Shown piece by piece: positions 42,035 to 51,580 of a stretch of 64,000 nt of DNA (positions are counted from its first letter, which is position 1; each line of letters begins with the position of its first letter). This DNA is from an uncultured Lachnospiraceae bacterium (GTDB lineage Bacteria > Bacillota > Clostridia > Lachnospirales > Lachnospiraceae). The stretch is from assembly GCA_947246015.1 (NCBI GenBank), contig CAMXQE010000003.1, positions 82,643 to 146,642 of the forward strand. The letters are read 5' to 3'. A program made the translations under genes and the position numbers. The notes under the pieces were generated by a model that searched no databases, was not told the origin of the DNA, and saw nothing but the letters and a program-made list of their open reading frames with translations.

Positions 42035-42319
42035 ATGAAGGACTTGATAAATTCAATACAGACCCATACCAATGCACAGGCGAAATATGACAAAGGCAAC
42101 ACTATCGACCTTTATATGAAGCTGAACATCCACACAAAGGCGGATATCATCCACTGGACCCAGAGCCAGTGCTCAAAACAAGGTGCGGTCAAAAAGCCTA
42201 TCGGGGAAGAAATCTCCAAGAAAGGCGCTCCCCCGCCTAAACCTTCCTATAACATTTATATTGTCCACAGGCCAGCGTGTTATGGTGGTCTTTTTTCTGA
42301 TACCTTTGATTCAATCTAA
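42035..42319 (+). CDS. Small accessory protein, possibly a fragment
   Basis: The 94-aa reading frame contains NSIQTHTNAQAKYDKGNTID and a helix with LYMKLNIHTKADIIHWTQSQ. It looks like a small plasmid or element protein with a degenerate C-terminus. There is no ribosome binding site before the ATG, so it may be a fragment in the debris zone. Confidence 0.4.
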   Translation: MKDLINSIQTHTNAQAKYDKGNTIDLYMKLNIHTKADIIHWTQSQCSKQGAVKKPIGEEISKKGAPPPKPSYNIYIVHRPACYGGLFSDTFDSI

Positions 42320-42430
42320 ATAAGATTTTCAAAGTCCACAAATTCCTGCCTGACTTTTTACTTACAGAATACTACTTTTTAAAATAAAAATATATTCTCG
42401 ACAGAGAATTAGTACGAGTTATTTTTCCTT

Positions 42431-45400
42431 TCAAGACTGACTATATTTATCTAATCCAGAAGATACAATTGCCTCTCTATTTTCAACGTAACCTAGTTCT
42501 ACTAAAAAACGAGAAGGAGGACACAAAAATTGTTCTTTAACAAGCTTCAGCCGAATTTGCACATCTTCCCTCGACAATAAATGAGTTAAGATTCCTAGAT
42601 ACAATGCTGCATATAGGTCATACTCATTTTCTTGATTTTTTAAATGCAATTCAATTGCATCATTTGTTATAAAACAATTATTGATCTTGAGTTCCGGCAT
42701 ACAAACACTTGCAATTCCCCATGAAAAAATACGTCTCAAGTTATGTGGAAGATTTCTTTGGGACCATAGCACGAGTAGCTTTTCTGTTATTTTAGGGACA
42801 AGTTCATGTGGAATAATATCACGTTCATTATATCCCGACCACGCAACACACCAAGTAGCAACATAAACACTGAGGATATCATCTACTTCCAACAAATTAA
42901 GAATTGCAGAATAAATATTCAGCAACAATTGTTTATTTTCTAAACTCCAAAAGCTAGATTTCTCCTGCGATTTTTCAAATGCAACTGCAAATTGAAGCAT
43001 TAATAATGTGCCAGTTATATATTCTTGTCGTTGATTACTATTTAGTAGTTTCATTATATTTTTTAAAGAAGAAAATCCATTATCTTCTATATGTATTTTA
43101 AGCCATGCATCGGAGAATTCATAGATAAAATTTATATCCAGTTCATAAAATAGTATCTGCTTTATAATTTCACGATATTTTACTCCATATTTTCCATTAT
43201 GTATGGTCTTATGCATATTAATTGATATCTCAGACCCAACATGATTCTTTAATCCAATAGAACGTTCATTTTTCACAACAATTTCTATTGCCCGCTTGAG
43301 AATCTCTGGATTCATGGGAACTTCATTGGCAATACAATTTGCCAAACAAAGTGCAGCTATATTATTCTGTGAAATAGTACCTTCTGAATTAAAAGTATTT
43401 TCTTCGCTTTTTTTAAGTAAATAATCTATAACTTTTTCAGCATCGCGCCCTAAAAGGACGGCTATTAGAGGAATAACTTCTATCCACTGTTGTTCATCTA
43501 TATGATTCTCAATAACAGAAAGAATATCACTATCTTGGTCACTAATGATAGGAATCCATCGTTTAAAAATCGCCTTTGCAGTTAAATATTCTTGAAAACT
43601 AAGATGTGAGAATTCATAAAAGGGAACCAATTGACCATTTTCATCCTTTTCCATGCCACGATAAACTAGTAGATTACTCCTCTCCTCCACAAGATTGATA
43701 AATTGGGAAGGGCTAATGATCGTATAGCCTAATAAGTCGGGCAAAGCTTTACGAGCTTCAATAATACACTTATTTAGGCATTCCTTGGAAATCTTTTTCT
43801 GATCACATAATGTCATATGGTGTGCCACATAGGCTAATTGAGGTTCTGCCTCATCTAGATCTAACTTAGCGTGAGCAGCCGCATTCCAAGTAATTAGCAA
43901 TAGCCTAATCATTTCCTCATAAAGTTGGCACTTTTTAGTCGGAAGATAACCAATCCAACGATTTACACAGAGTAGCGTAGTTAAAAGTAACGGAGTCTTT
44001 GCTAAGGCCATAAACCGTGGTTCGCTGAGAATAATTCTGCTAATGTTATCAGAATAAGTTCGAGTTTGCACAGAATCTCCTTGAATTGCTTGATGCCACT
44101 TCAAGCAAAAGTTTCGAATTTGCTCTCGATTCAAATCAACAATCGAATACAGCTCACAATAGCTAGCTAGATTTTCGGCTATTGCACGAAATCCGGTTTC
44201 ACGAGATGTAATAATTAAATGAGTCGAGGGATAAGCTTTTATAAAGGTTTTAAGCTGATCAATAAATGCAATTCTTTGTTGTTCCTTAGTTATTTCATCT
44301 AAGCCATCAACTAATAACAATAGTTGTCCGGCCTGCAATTTATTCTCAACTAAGGCTTTAAATGAATCTTTGTATTTCGAAATTTCTGCACGGTCAACTC
44401 TTGAAATGATAATCTCAAATACACTTGTTGGTAAATAACCATCAAGATCACGGCAACGGATATATATTGGAAACAAATTATAATCAGGAATCTTATCATT
44501 CACTAAATTCCTGCGTTCGGGATATGCAAAAGCCAACGCCAGGCGGCATATCAAGGTTGACTTTCCGCCGCCTGGCGTTGCCAAAATTGCAGATCTTTTT
44601 GCTTGAGTAAGGATTTCATCAATGCCAAGTTCTGGATTTCCGTATTTTTGAATATCTTCATCAGTATGCCTGAATAAAAGTGGGATAAATATGTGCTCCA
44701 AATTCACCTTGATTGCACTTACTCTTTTGTCTGCTGGCATGCCCTCAAATTTAATCTCACCAAGCTCAGAAGACAGATATTGAAAATAAGCTTCTTTAGC
44801 AAGCGATTGTTCCAGAATACTACACGAATTAGGCTTAAGATATATTAAATTTGAATAAGCAGTTGACTGCGACTTTAGTATCGATAAAAAAGGCTTAGCA
44901 ATATCATCGTTTAGATGATTTCCATCTGCATGAATCAGTGCAAAATGTGTTGGAACTTGACAAGGGTATGGTGAATAATATAAAACCCATATCCAACCAT
45001 ATTCGCTAGCAAGTAAGTCAACATATTTGCATAATAAGAGATTCATTTTTTCTGACTTCCGCACTGCACTAACAGCTTGCATAATCGAGCAAATGATGTT
45101 GCCTTGGAGCAACTCGCGGACAATTTCATGTGGTCCCAAAAGAACCAACTCACCATTATTATTACTGTAACAATGTGCGTTCAAACGTTCTTTTTCTTGT
45201 TCTAGAGCAGATTCCGTAAATCCAGACATTGAAACAAAATAGCCTACTACATCTAACCCATCTTGTTCGTATTTGTTTCGCTCTAAATCAAGAACTCCTA
45301 CAAACTTATTGATATCCGTTCCTCCAATTGGTTTTTTCGTTGCCTTACTCTCTATTATAGCAATGCGCTTTTCTGTACGGTGCTGTAAAATCATATCGAT

Positions 45401-45565
45401 TTCACGCCCTACCCGTTGAATATTAGAAGCAACGATGGTGCTAAATCCCAATGCGCAAAAAGCATCATATACTAATTGATTGAAAAGATCCCCTTTTTTG
45501 TTACAATCAGTTTCAGCTATAATAATATTTCGAAGTTCAGAAGCTATTCCATCAGTATGAACCAT
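42431..45565 (-). CDS. NACHT-domain NLR-like protein with N-terminal nuclease-like domain
   Basis: The 1044-aa protein has three parts. Residues 1-110 look like a PD-(D/E)XK nuclease (GREID with D57, then ESK with E72/K74). The middle is a NACHT STAND NTPase with Walker A TPGGGKST (near residue 330), Walker B LLLLVDGLDEI (near 417) and downstream ITSRETGFR and LLCVNRW-type helical segments. The C-terminal 350 residues are helical, as in short NACHT C-terminal helical domains, and would be the sensor. Bacterial NACHT proteins are known anti-phage systems in which sensing triggers an N-terminal effector. GAGGAG precedes the ATG. The gene is AT-rich compared with the core. Confidence 0.88.
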   Translation of the reverse strand: MVHTDGIASELRNIIIAETDCNKKGDLFNQLVYDAFCALGFSTIVASNIQRVGREIDMILQHRTEKRIAIIESKATKKPIGGTDINKFVGVLDLERNKYEQDGLDVVGYFVSMSGFTESALEQEKERLNAHCYSNNNGELVLLGPHEIVRELLQGNIICSIMQAVSAVRKSEKMNLLLCKYVDLLASEYGWIWVLYYSPYPCQVPTHFALIHADGNHLNDDIAKPFLSILKSQSTAYSNLIYLKPNSCSILEQSLAKEAYFQYLSSELGEIKFEGMPADKRVSAIKVNLEHIFIPLLFRHTDEDIQKYGNPELGIDEILTQAKRSAILATPGGGKSTLICRLALAFAYPERRNLVNDKIPDYNLFPIYIRCRDLDGYLPTSVFEIIISRVDRAEISKYKDSFKALVENKLQAGQLLLLVDGLDEITKEQQRIAFIDQLKTFIKAYPSTHLIITSRETGFRAIAENLASYCELYSIVDLNREQIRNFCLKWHQAIQGDSVQTRTYSDNISRIILSEPRFMALAKTPLLLTTLLCVNRWIGYLPTKKCQLYEEMIRLLLITWNAAAHAKLDLDEAEPQLAYVAHHMTLCDQKKISKECLNKCIIEARKALPDLLGYTIISPSQFINLVEERSNLLVYRGMEKDENGQLVPFYEFSHLSFQEYLTAKAIFKRWIPIISDQDSDILSVIENHIDEQQWIEVIPLIAVLLGRDAEKVIDYLLKKSEENTFNSEGTISQNNIAALCLANCIANEVPMNPEILKRAIEIVVKNERSIGLKNHVGSEISINMHKTIHNGKYGVKYREIIKQILFYELDINFIYEFSDAWLKIHIEDNGFSSLKNIMKLLNSNQRQEYITGTLLMLQFAVAFEKSQEKSSFWSLENKQLLLNIYSAILNLLEVDDILSVYVATWCVAWSGYNERDIIPHELVPKITEKLLVLWSQRNLPHNLRRIFSWGIASVCMPELKINNCFITNDAIELHLKNQENEYDLYAALYLGILTHLLSREDVQIRLKLVKEQFLCPPSRFLVELGYVENREAIVSSGLDKYSQS

Positions 45566-45705
45566 AAAATTTGCTCCTCATATAATAAGTTAATAGTCAA
45601 CCAAAACAAGCTATATAATCAATTTCTGTAAAAGAAAGTGTTTTTAAAACTCTGTAATATTTTATATAGAGATTACTTTTGAAATTCATATGCAAAAATA
45701 GTATA

Positions 45706-45879
45706 TCAATTATATTCCCAATAATCATATTCTCTATGTAAATCATACCAATTATCATATAACTCAAAATAAGAATGAAATGTCATGCGATACCCTGAGT
45801 CATCATATATTGTATCACCAGATACATATTCATCACTTGGAAACAATTTCTTCAAGAAAAGCCTTAATAATCTAAACAT
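45706..45879 (-). CDS. 57-aa aromatic, acidic protein at the end of the RiPP operon
   Basis: TTTGGAG lies 10 bp before an ATG at 45879, just after the overlapping upstream gene. The product starts basic (FRLLRLFLKKLF) and ends very rich in Tyr, Trp and Asp (YDNWYDLHREYDYWEYN). No family is recognised. It may be a second small substrate peptide, a chaperone or a structural accessory of the operon. Confidence 0.5.
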   Translation of the reverse strand: MFRLLRLFLKKLFPSDEYVSGDTIYDDSGYRMTFHSYFELYDNWYDLHREYDYWEYN

Positions 45880-45883
45880 AGCA

Positions 45884-46552
45884 CTATAACTCCAAATCAA
45901 ATTTTTTGAGCTGAATGTAATTCTGACAATATGTTATGAGATTAGAAAGTAACTCCTCATTGCCTTTTCTTACCGAATTAATTGGATTTACGATATGACG
46001 CATCATGTTTCCTTTTTCTTCCTTAAAGGGATTAAATCTATATACCGTAGGCAAAAAATCAACAATGACCTTATTAGATACCAAAGCAACATACTTTTCA
46101 TCATACTTATCTGCCAATGTTTTTTCTACACGGACAGATATTTCATTCACGTCAATTTCTTCGTCCGTTCCCCAAATGATACCTTCTTTGGAAATAATTA
46201 GAGTTCTTTCACATACATTGCCTGTAAGATAAATATTTTCATCAATAAATACCATTTGAAATATCGAAATTGCAGTCATAAATTCTTCATATTCTTTTTC
46301 TGTCGGTTCCTTACCAGATACTTTTTTATACACAAGAAATCTTGAAGGTGTCAACGAAACTGAATAATCAAATTTTCCGGAAAATCCATTAGATTCATTT
46401 CTAGCTATAACATCAAACAATTCAACCACATAACGGTATAATCCCTCAATATTTTGTGCCTGTTTCATAGCATCATCATTCTGCATCAACATAACTGGTT
46501 TAAATGATGCTACCAGACACTTTACTTCTTTTAACGCACTTTTTCTTGGCAT
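45884..46552 (-). CDS. Unknown protein in RiPP operon
   Basis: The 222-aa soluble protein follows a strong AAGGAGG site. An N-terminal helical part (EGLYRYVVELFDVIARNESN) leads into beta-rich segments (KFDYSVSLTPSRFLVYKK, NIYLTGNVCERTLIISKEGI). The strand-helix order faintly recalls nucleotidyl-cyclase-like folds, but no catalytic residues are evident. It lies 16 bp after the PHP gene. Confidence 0.75.
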   Translation of the reverse strand: MPRKSALKEVKCLVASFKPVMLMQNDDAMKQAQNIEGLYRYVVELFDVIARNESNGFSGKFDYSVSLTPSRFLVYKKVSGKEPTEKEYEEFMTAISIFQMVFIDENIYLTGNVCERTLIISKEGIIWGTDEEIDVNEISVRVEKTLADKYDEKYVALVSNKVIVDFLPTVYRFNPFKEEKGNMMRHIVNPINSVRKGNEELLSNLITYCQNYIQLKKFDLEL

Positions 46553-46568
46553 AAATTTCCTCCTTCCA

Positions 46569-47465
46569 TTAAATCCAGTTTACCATTTTATCTTTAATTA
46601 TTTCGCAATTTTCAGACAGCCATTCAACTGCTTTGTCGTAATTTAGCAAGGTATGAGAATCGGATCCAATTGTGAGCGAAAAATCATAATTATTAGCTTT
46701 ATCAGTCACAATTTTTCTTATCTCAGTAATCTCATCCATTGATAATCCATACCTATCAAGATGTTCTTCACTGAAAAATTCCCACTCAACTGTCATTCCC
46801 CCCATATCATAGAAAGAATCAATGAGTGCAAGTAATTTCTGCAAAACCGTTGACTTATTTGTATCATCCTTATGACATCTCTTTATTGCAGTATGAATAG
46901 GATGAGCAAGAACAATCACACCATTAAACTTTTTTGCAATTTCAAAAGCATAATCCTCAGGAATAGGATTGCCTTCGTTTTCAGCAAATGCCCAACGTTC
47001 CTTTCTTGCTACCTTCAAATCGCTAAAATCAAACTTTCCATCGTCATATGCTATACCATTTTTATACAGATGAATAATTGCTGCTAAATCTCTTGTTCTT
47101 GCATTATTCACTTTCTGATTTTGAGGAAATGCTCTTTTTATATCATTTTCCCAATCAGTATAGCCTAACTTATAATAACATGCTTTTATGACTTCTTCTT
47201 CCGAAAGTCTAATTTTTTCAAGAGCTTCTTCGATTTTATCAGAATAATCCATCTTCGGAAAATAAACGAGATAATCAGGCGCTCTATCAACAGTCACTTC
47301 ACATCCGACAATCAATTTGGAATCCTGGGTTTTGTCAGCATAGCATTTACAAGCTTGTATTGAATTATGATCTGTGATTGAAAATACTTCACAGTGATTT
47401 ACAACGGTACTAATATCGGTAATTTGTCCATCAGAAAACACTGTATGCATATGCAAATCTATCAT
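46569..47465 (-). CDS. PHP-domain phosphoesterase in RiPP operon
   Basis: The 298-aa protein has the PHP metal motifs: DLHMHTVFSDG (I), SITDHNS (II), HPIH (III) and GSDSHT (IV), giving a tri-metal phosphoesterase site. PHP proteins hydrolyse phosphate esters of sugars, nucleotides or histidinol. Its ATG overlaps the kinase stop codon (ATGA), so synthesis is coupled; a kinase/phosphatase pair suggests a phosphorylated intermediate. Confidence 0.88.
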   Translation of the reverse strand: MIDLHMHTVFSDGQITDISTVVNHCEVFSITDHNSIQACKCYADKTQDSKLIVGCEVTVDRAPDYLVYFPKMDYSDKIEEALEKIRLSEEEVIKACYYKLGYTDWENDIKRAFPQNQKVNNARTRDLAAIIHLYKNGIAYDDGKFDFSDLKVARKERWAFAENEGNPIPEDYAFEIAKKFNGVIVLAHPIHTAIKRCHKDDTNKSTVLQKLLALIDSFYDMGGMTVEWEFFSEEHLDRYGLSMDEITEIRKIVTDKANNYDFSLTIGSDSHTLLNYDKAVEWLSENCEIIKDKMVNWI

Positions 47466-48100
47466 TCATCTTCCTCCAATGCTCGTGCAAGATCTTTTTC
47501 TGGTAGTAAAACTGTTTCAAGCACTTGATCATTTTTATATGCCTCACGATTAGACAAGATGACTTTAGCACACTGTTTCGCACTGTATTTTGTTGTATCA
47601 ATTATTACTTCGTGCTCAATTGATCCTTTAGTTTCTGATGTCTTGGCATATAACTTTCTTAACAACGGTACATTCATATACTCGCCACGTTTGCCACTTC
47701 TTGACTGATTACGTTTTACAATCTTTTCAATAGGCGCATCTAAATAGAACTGTTGAACATAGATTGTATCAAGTTTTCCAAGCTGAGCACCAAAAATAAA
47801 ATCCATAAATAATTTCTGGTCTGTAGGCTCATCAAAAACATAATCCACAACTACATCAAATCCTTCGAGTAAGAAGTTTTTTGAAAGCAAAGCTGCATTT
47901 CTAATAGCAAGCTTTTCTCGGTCTTTACTCATAGGTCTTAAATCATACAACTGAAAATTATCTACAGCTATATGTGTTTTCTTTTTAGCTGAATTAAGTG
48001 ATGCAACTTTCGAAGCTATAGTTGATTTTCCTACAGCTGGTGATCCTCTTAAAATTATCAATCTAGGAACTTCTACTCCTTCACTCATTATTACCGGCAT
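47462..48100 (-). CDS. P-loop kinase (zeta-toxin/polynucleotide-kinase type) in RiPP operon
   Basis: The 212-aa protein has Walker A RGSPAVGKST near the start, a DNFQLYD acceptor-side motif, VVVDYVFDEP and the lid arginines in KRNQSRSGKRGEY. Such kinases phosphorylate small molecules, nucleosides or sugars with ATP. It overlaps the radical SAM gene by 20 bp and has GGAGG before its ATG. Confidence 0.82.
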   Translation of the reverse strand: MPVIMSEGVEVPRLIILRGSPAVGKSTIASKVASLNSAKKKTHIAVDNFQLYDLRPMSKDREKLAIRNAALLSKNFLLEGFDVVVDYVFDEPTDQKLFMDFIFGAQLGKLDTIYVQQFYLDAPIEKIVKRNQSRSGKRGEYMNVPLLRKLYAKTSETKGSIEHEVIIDTTKYSAKQCAKVILSNREAYKNDQVLETVLLPEKDLARALEEDE

Positions 48101-49145
48101 TATGCATTCCTCCTTCTAATATGTATTTATCAGGCGCAGGATATTTACCTCGACATGTCATTTTACATGCTCCTACACAAAATACAAAGTCTTCACATTC
48201 TAGGCATTCTTCTTTTTGCCAATAAAACTGTTGAAATTCAGTTATTGCAATACTGCTATTCCACAAGTCTTTAATTCCTGTTTCAAAAATATTTCCAGCA
48301 ACCGATCCGCCCGTAGGACACATTCTTATATTTCCAAATATATCAATACTAACCTGCCCTACCCAAGCATAACAGGGACGTACACTATATTTCATTTTAT
48401 TATAATCCAAATTTCTTTCATAAGCAATCTTTTTAAGCCAACATCTTGGGAATGCCTCTATACGAACAGGAATTGTCTCAATATCTAATTTACATATCTG
48501 TTCAAATACTTGTTTATACTCATTTTCATTCAAAAATTGAAGATACGTTGTTCCATTTTCAACCATTCTGCTCAGATCCATTCTCACTGGCGTTCCAATC
48601 CTACTAAGAAAGCTGTGCATTTCTTCTATTTCAAGATAGTTTTCTCTTATCAGTGAGGTTTGCGAATACCATCTTATTCCATTCTGTTCCAAATAGTGTA
48701 TTGCTTTAAGAATTCTACTATATGATTGCGGCGATTTTGCAATATTATTTTGCACTTCTTCTCTTATTGAATGAAAGGAAATACCCACCTCAATATCCTT
48801 GTATTTCATGAGTTTTTTAGTAAACTCCTCATCAATGATTTGACCATTTGTCACAAAACATTGCATATATCCCAAAGAATCTGCATAATCTATCGTTTCC
48901 CAAAAATACTTGTATATTGTAGGCTCACCACCAAGATATGTAACTTCTTCACATCCAGCTTGTCTCATTTCGTCCAAAATCTGTTTTACTTTTTCAAAAT
49001 CTGCATCAACCCGTTCTTTACTTGGCTCATTGTAGCAAAACCAACACCTCAAATTACATCGTTGGGTAAGATCCAAGAAAAACATAAGGGGATGGTCAGG
49101 AATAATCAACTTTCCATTTTCATCCATCATTTCATACAAATTCAT
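48081..49145 (-). CDS. Radical SAM/SPASM-type enzyme 4 of the RiPP operon
   Basis: The 354-aa protein has the [4Fe-4S] motif C30-x3-C34-x2-C37 (RCNLRCWFC), the GGEPT motif and a Cys-rich SPASM-type C-terminus (MCPTGGSVAGN; CLECEDFVFCVGACKMTC). SPASM enzymes modify ribosomal peptides by forming thioether or C-C bonds. It lies 3 bp from the B12-type enzyme gene. Confidence 0.88.
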   Translation of the reverse strand: MNLYEMMDENGKLIIPDHPLMFFLDLTQRCNLRCWFCYNEPSKERVDADFEKVKQILDEMRQAGCEEVTYLGGEPTIYKYFWETIDYADSLGYMQCFVTNGQIIDEEFTKKLMKYKDIEVGISFHSIREEVQNNIAKSPQSYSRILKAIHYLEQNGIRWYSQTSLIRENYLEIEEMHSFLSRIGTPVRMDLSRMVENGTTYLQFLNENEYKQVFEQICKLDIETIPVRIEAFPRCWLKKIAYERNLDYNKMKYSVRPCYAWVGQVSIDIFGNIRMCPTGGSVAGNIFETGIKDLWNSSIAITEFQQFYWQKEECLECEDFVFCVGACKMTCRGKYPAPDKYILEGGMHNAGNNE

Positions 49146-49148
49146 ACC

Positions 49149-50621
49149 TCAAGACCCCCTTTTCTTTGCGAAACGATTTGTTAAGCCATTATCAAAAACA
49201 TAGTATTTCATTTCTATGGCTACATCCATTGGAACAAAATGATATGTACCAGAACAGTTTGAATAAAACTGCTCAACAATAGGATTCCCTTGTTCGTAGT
49301 AAAACAATCCCATTTCTCGCTCTATTATGTTTTTATCATATGATGGTTCATAAAACTCTGGAAGCACACCATATTTCTTTGCCATCATTGTTTCTGGCCA
49401 AATCGCCGTAATGGAATAGAATGCATTCCTCTCTATTTTATTCTTGAATATCCAATCTATACTTTTTTTGATATCCTCGACCGTTTCATTCGGCAAACCT
49501 ATCTGATATGACGCATCACAATGAATGTTCCTTTTTTTACATTCTCTAATGAGTTCCAAGCATCTTTGTATGTTTTGCATCTTATGAAAATCTTTTAAAT
49601 TTCCCTCTTTATAATTTTCTAATCCAAAATAGGTATACGAAAAGCCTATTCTTTGTAGTCTGTCTAATATTTCTGTATCTACCTCGCTACTACAAATTGG
49701 CGCTCCCCAATTGAACACAAGCTTTCTACTCAGTATTTCTTTTTCTAATTCGTCAAAGAACTTTTTATCACTTTTTATTGGAAATGTAGGATCATCAAAA
49801 TATATAGCACCTACTCCATCATGTATTAAAAGTTCTATTTCATCAGCAATGCTCTTTGCTGATCTTATTCTTCGACATGGCTTTCCAGATATCTGATCTC
49901 TCCAATACATTCCAGGTGAACAAAACGTACAATTATTATAGCAACCACGAGACGCTACAATTCGCGCATGCCCATTGTCAAATCCCGGCAAATGAGAATA
50001 AAACACACGTGTATAGTTTTCCTCAGCAATAGCTCTTTCTTCGATATTATATATAGCAAAAAATGCCTCTCTGTCTGGAAATTCCAAACAGTTTATATCA
50101 ACCATTTTTCTAGGAATAACAGATAATTCATTTGATGAATATATTATTCCTGGAATTGGAGTATTTCTTTCCCCTTGACTAATGCTTTGTAGGAGGTCAC
50201 ATATAGCATCCTCTCCCTCTCCTACTATAGCAGCGTCAAACAAATCTCTATGCCATCTCCTAAACTGTTCTGAACAAGCCGATATATGCGGCCCACCAAC
50301 AACCGTATATGCTTCTGGAAACGTATGTCTTACATAAGATAACATTCTAAGTCCATTCTTAAGATTTGTTGTATTCAGTGACATGCACAAAACATCAGGC
50401 GCATATTTTCTAATTTCTTCTTTAACCCGTCCTTCTGCTTTTTCCAATGAAGTACTCTCATCTTTCTTAGCATAAATCCATCTAATTGCATCTTCATCCA
50501 ATACAATCGACTGATTTCCTTGCTTCTTTACCGCCGACGAAAGATACGCCACTCCCAAAAACAGACTGTGATTGCTTCCCATATAAGCCGGGAGCATAAA
50601 TGCTACTTTTAACATTTTCAA
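49149..50621 (-). CDS. B12-binding-type radical SAM enzyme of the RiPP operon
   Basis: The 490-aa protein has an N-terminal cobalamin-binding-like Rossmann domain (residues 1-140; VVGGPHIS) and a radical SAM barrel with CYNNCTFC near residue 230 and DDPTF. Class B enzymes of this type add methyl groups to unactivated carbons or rearrange carbon skeletons. The start is TTG (50619-50621) with AAGGAG 8 bp upstream, and it shares TTGA with the glycosyltransferase stop. Confidence 0.87.
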   Translation of the reverse strand: MKMLKVAFMLPAYMGSNHSLFLGVAYLSSAVKKQGNQSIVLDEDAIRWIYAKKDESTSLEKAEGRVKEEIRKYAPDVLCMSLNTTNLKNGLRMLSYVRHTFPEAYTVVGGPHISACSEQFRRWHRDLFDAAIVGEGEDAICDLLQSISQGERNTPIPGIIYSSNELSVIPRKMVDINCLEFPDREAFFAIYNIEERAIAEENYTRVFYSHLPGFDNGHARIVASRGCYNNCTFCSPGMYWRDQISGKPCRRIRSAKSIADEIELLIHDGVGAIYFDDPTFPIKSDKKFFDELEKEILSRKLVFNWGAPICSSEVDTEILDRLQRIGFSYTYFGLENYKEGNLKDFHKMQNIQRCLELIRECKKRNIHCDASYQIGLPNETVEDIKKSIDWIFKNKIERNAFYSITAIWPETMMAKKYGVLPEFYEPSYDKNIIEREMGLFYYEQGNPIVEQFYSNCSGTYHFVPMDVAIEMKYYVFDNGLTNRFAKKRGS

Positions 50622-51580
50622 CTTACAGTCTCCTTATATATCTTTATTTGTTGTTGAATATATTCATCATAAGCAATCTTCGGCATATGATGTTTACCGG
50701 CACATATCACTTCGCATCCACATTTTACTGCTTCAGAAAACAGATTTGACTCTTCTAGTATCCCAGACGGAATTTCTGATAATAAAACATACTTTGCATT
50801 TTTCAATACACTCGGCACATCTTCCGGATCAATAAATGAATAAGGTTTTACTATAAATCCTTGCTTCTCAAAATAATCCTTAAACGCACTTACCGTATAA
50901 TTATTCGAATATACTCTTATCGCACCATAATATTTGCGTTCTTTTAATCCTGACAGAAAATAGTCAAACTGATTTCTATTCCATTTTTCTGTGATTTTTC
51001 CCAAAAATACTGCATTTTGACCTTTTCCATCATCATAAAAAAATGAAGCATTAGGGACGTATCGTTCTGTGAAATATAGTCTCGCATTCTTATCTATTCT
51101 TCTCCATACATCTTCGCAATCTCTGTATGTCACAATTACTTTTGCATTACTTGTCATTTCCCTTACAACATCATCAAACTGCCCTGCCGAAATTATCCTA
51201 TGCAAATCACTTCCTGCATGACGTAATATCAAAGGTTTAACCAATATTTTAGCCACAACAAAAGCTGCAAAACCATATGGAAAAAGATAAGATCCCTCAA
51301 CAGCATCAAACTCTTTATTCTTAGCAATTTTTAATGCCAAAGAAATAAGTTGCTCTGCATATAACTGCGAATATGGTATATGCCATGATATTCTTTCAGA
51401 AAGCACATGAACATTTTCGTTATTATTATACTTTGGAATGCAATAATCACTATCATTCAAAATACAAGTAACAATCTCAAAATTGATGCCATGTTTGAGA
51501 AGTTCCTTATGCCTCCAGTATGCTGCCGATGCAGTACCACCTTCTATTGGTGGATACTTACCAATGAATAAAATATTCAT
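50618..51580 (-). CDS. Glycosyltransferase (GT4-like) in RiPP operon
   Basis: The 320-aa protein has a GT-B start (FIGKYPPIEGGTASAAYWRH), a linker helix with LILRHAGSDL and a C-terminal nucleotide-sugar domain (SFIDPEDVPSVLKNAKYVLL, then EESNLFSEAVKCGCEVI). GT4 enzymes transfer sugars from NDP- or GDP-sugars. Its start overlaps the asparagine-synthetase-like gene by 23 bp. In this setting a glycosylated peptide or cofactor is the obvious reading. Confidence 0.82.
   Translation of the reverse strand: MNILFIGKYPPIEGGTASAAYWRHKELLKHGINFEIVTCILNDSDYCIPKYNNNENVHVLSERISWHIPYSQLYAEQLISLALKIAKNKEFDAVEGSYLFPYGFAAFVVAKILVKPLILRHAGSDLHRIISAGQFDDVVREMTSNAKVIVTYRDCEDVWRRIDKNARLYFTERYVPNASFFYDDGKGQNAVFLGKITEKWNRNQFDYFLSGLKERKYYGAIRVYSNNYTVSAFKDYFEKQGFIVKPYSFIDPEDVPSVLKNAKYVLLSEIPSGILEESNLFSEAVKCGCEVICAGKHHMPKIAYDEYIQQQIKIYKETVS

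Noticed and set aside
44538..44584. CGCCAGGCGGC / GCCGCCTGGCG inverted repeat in the NACHT gene
   Set aside because: It encodes the Walker A region and adjacent conserved residues; likely chance.
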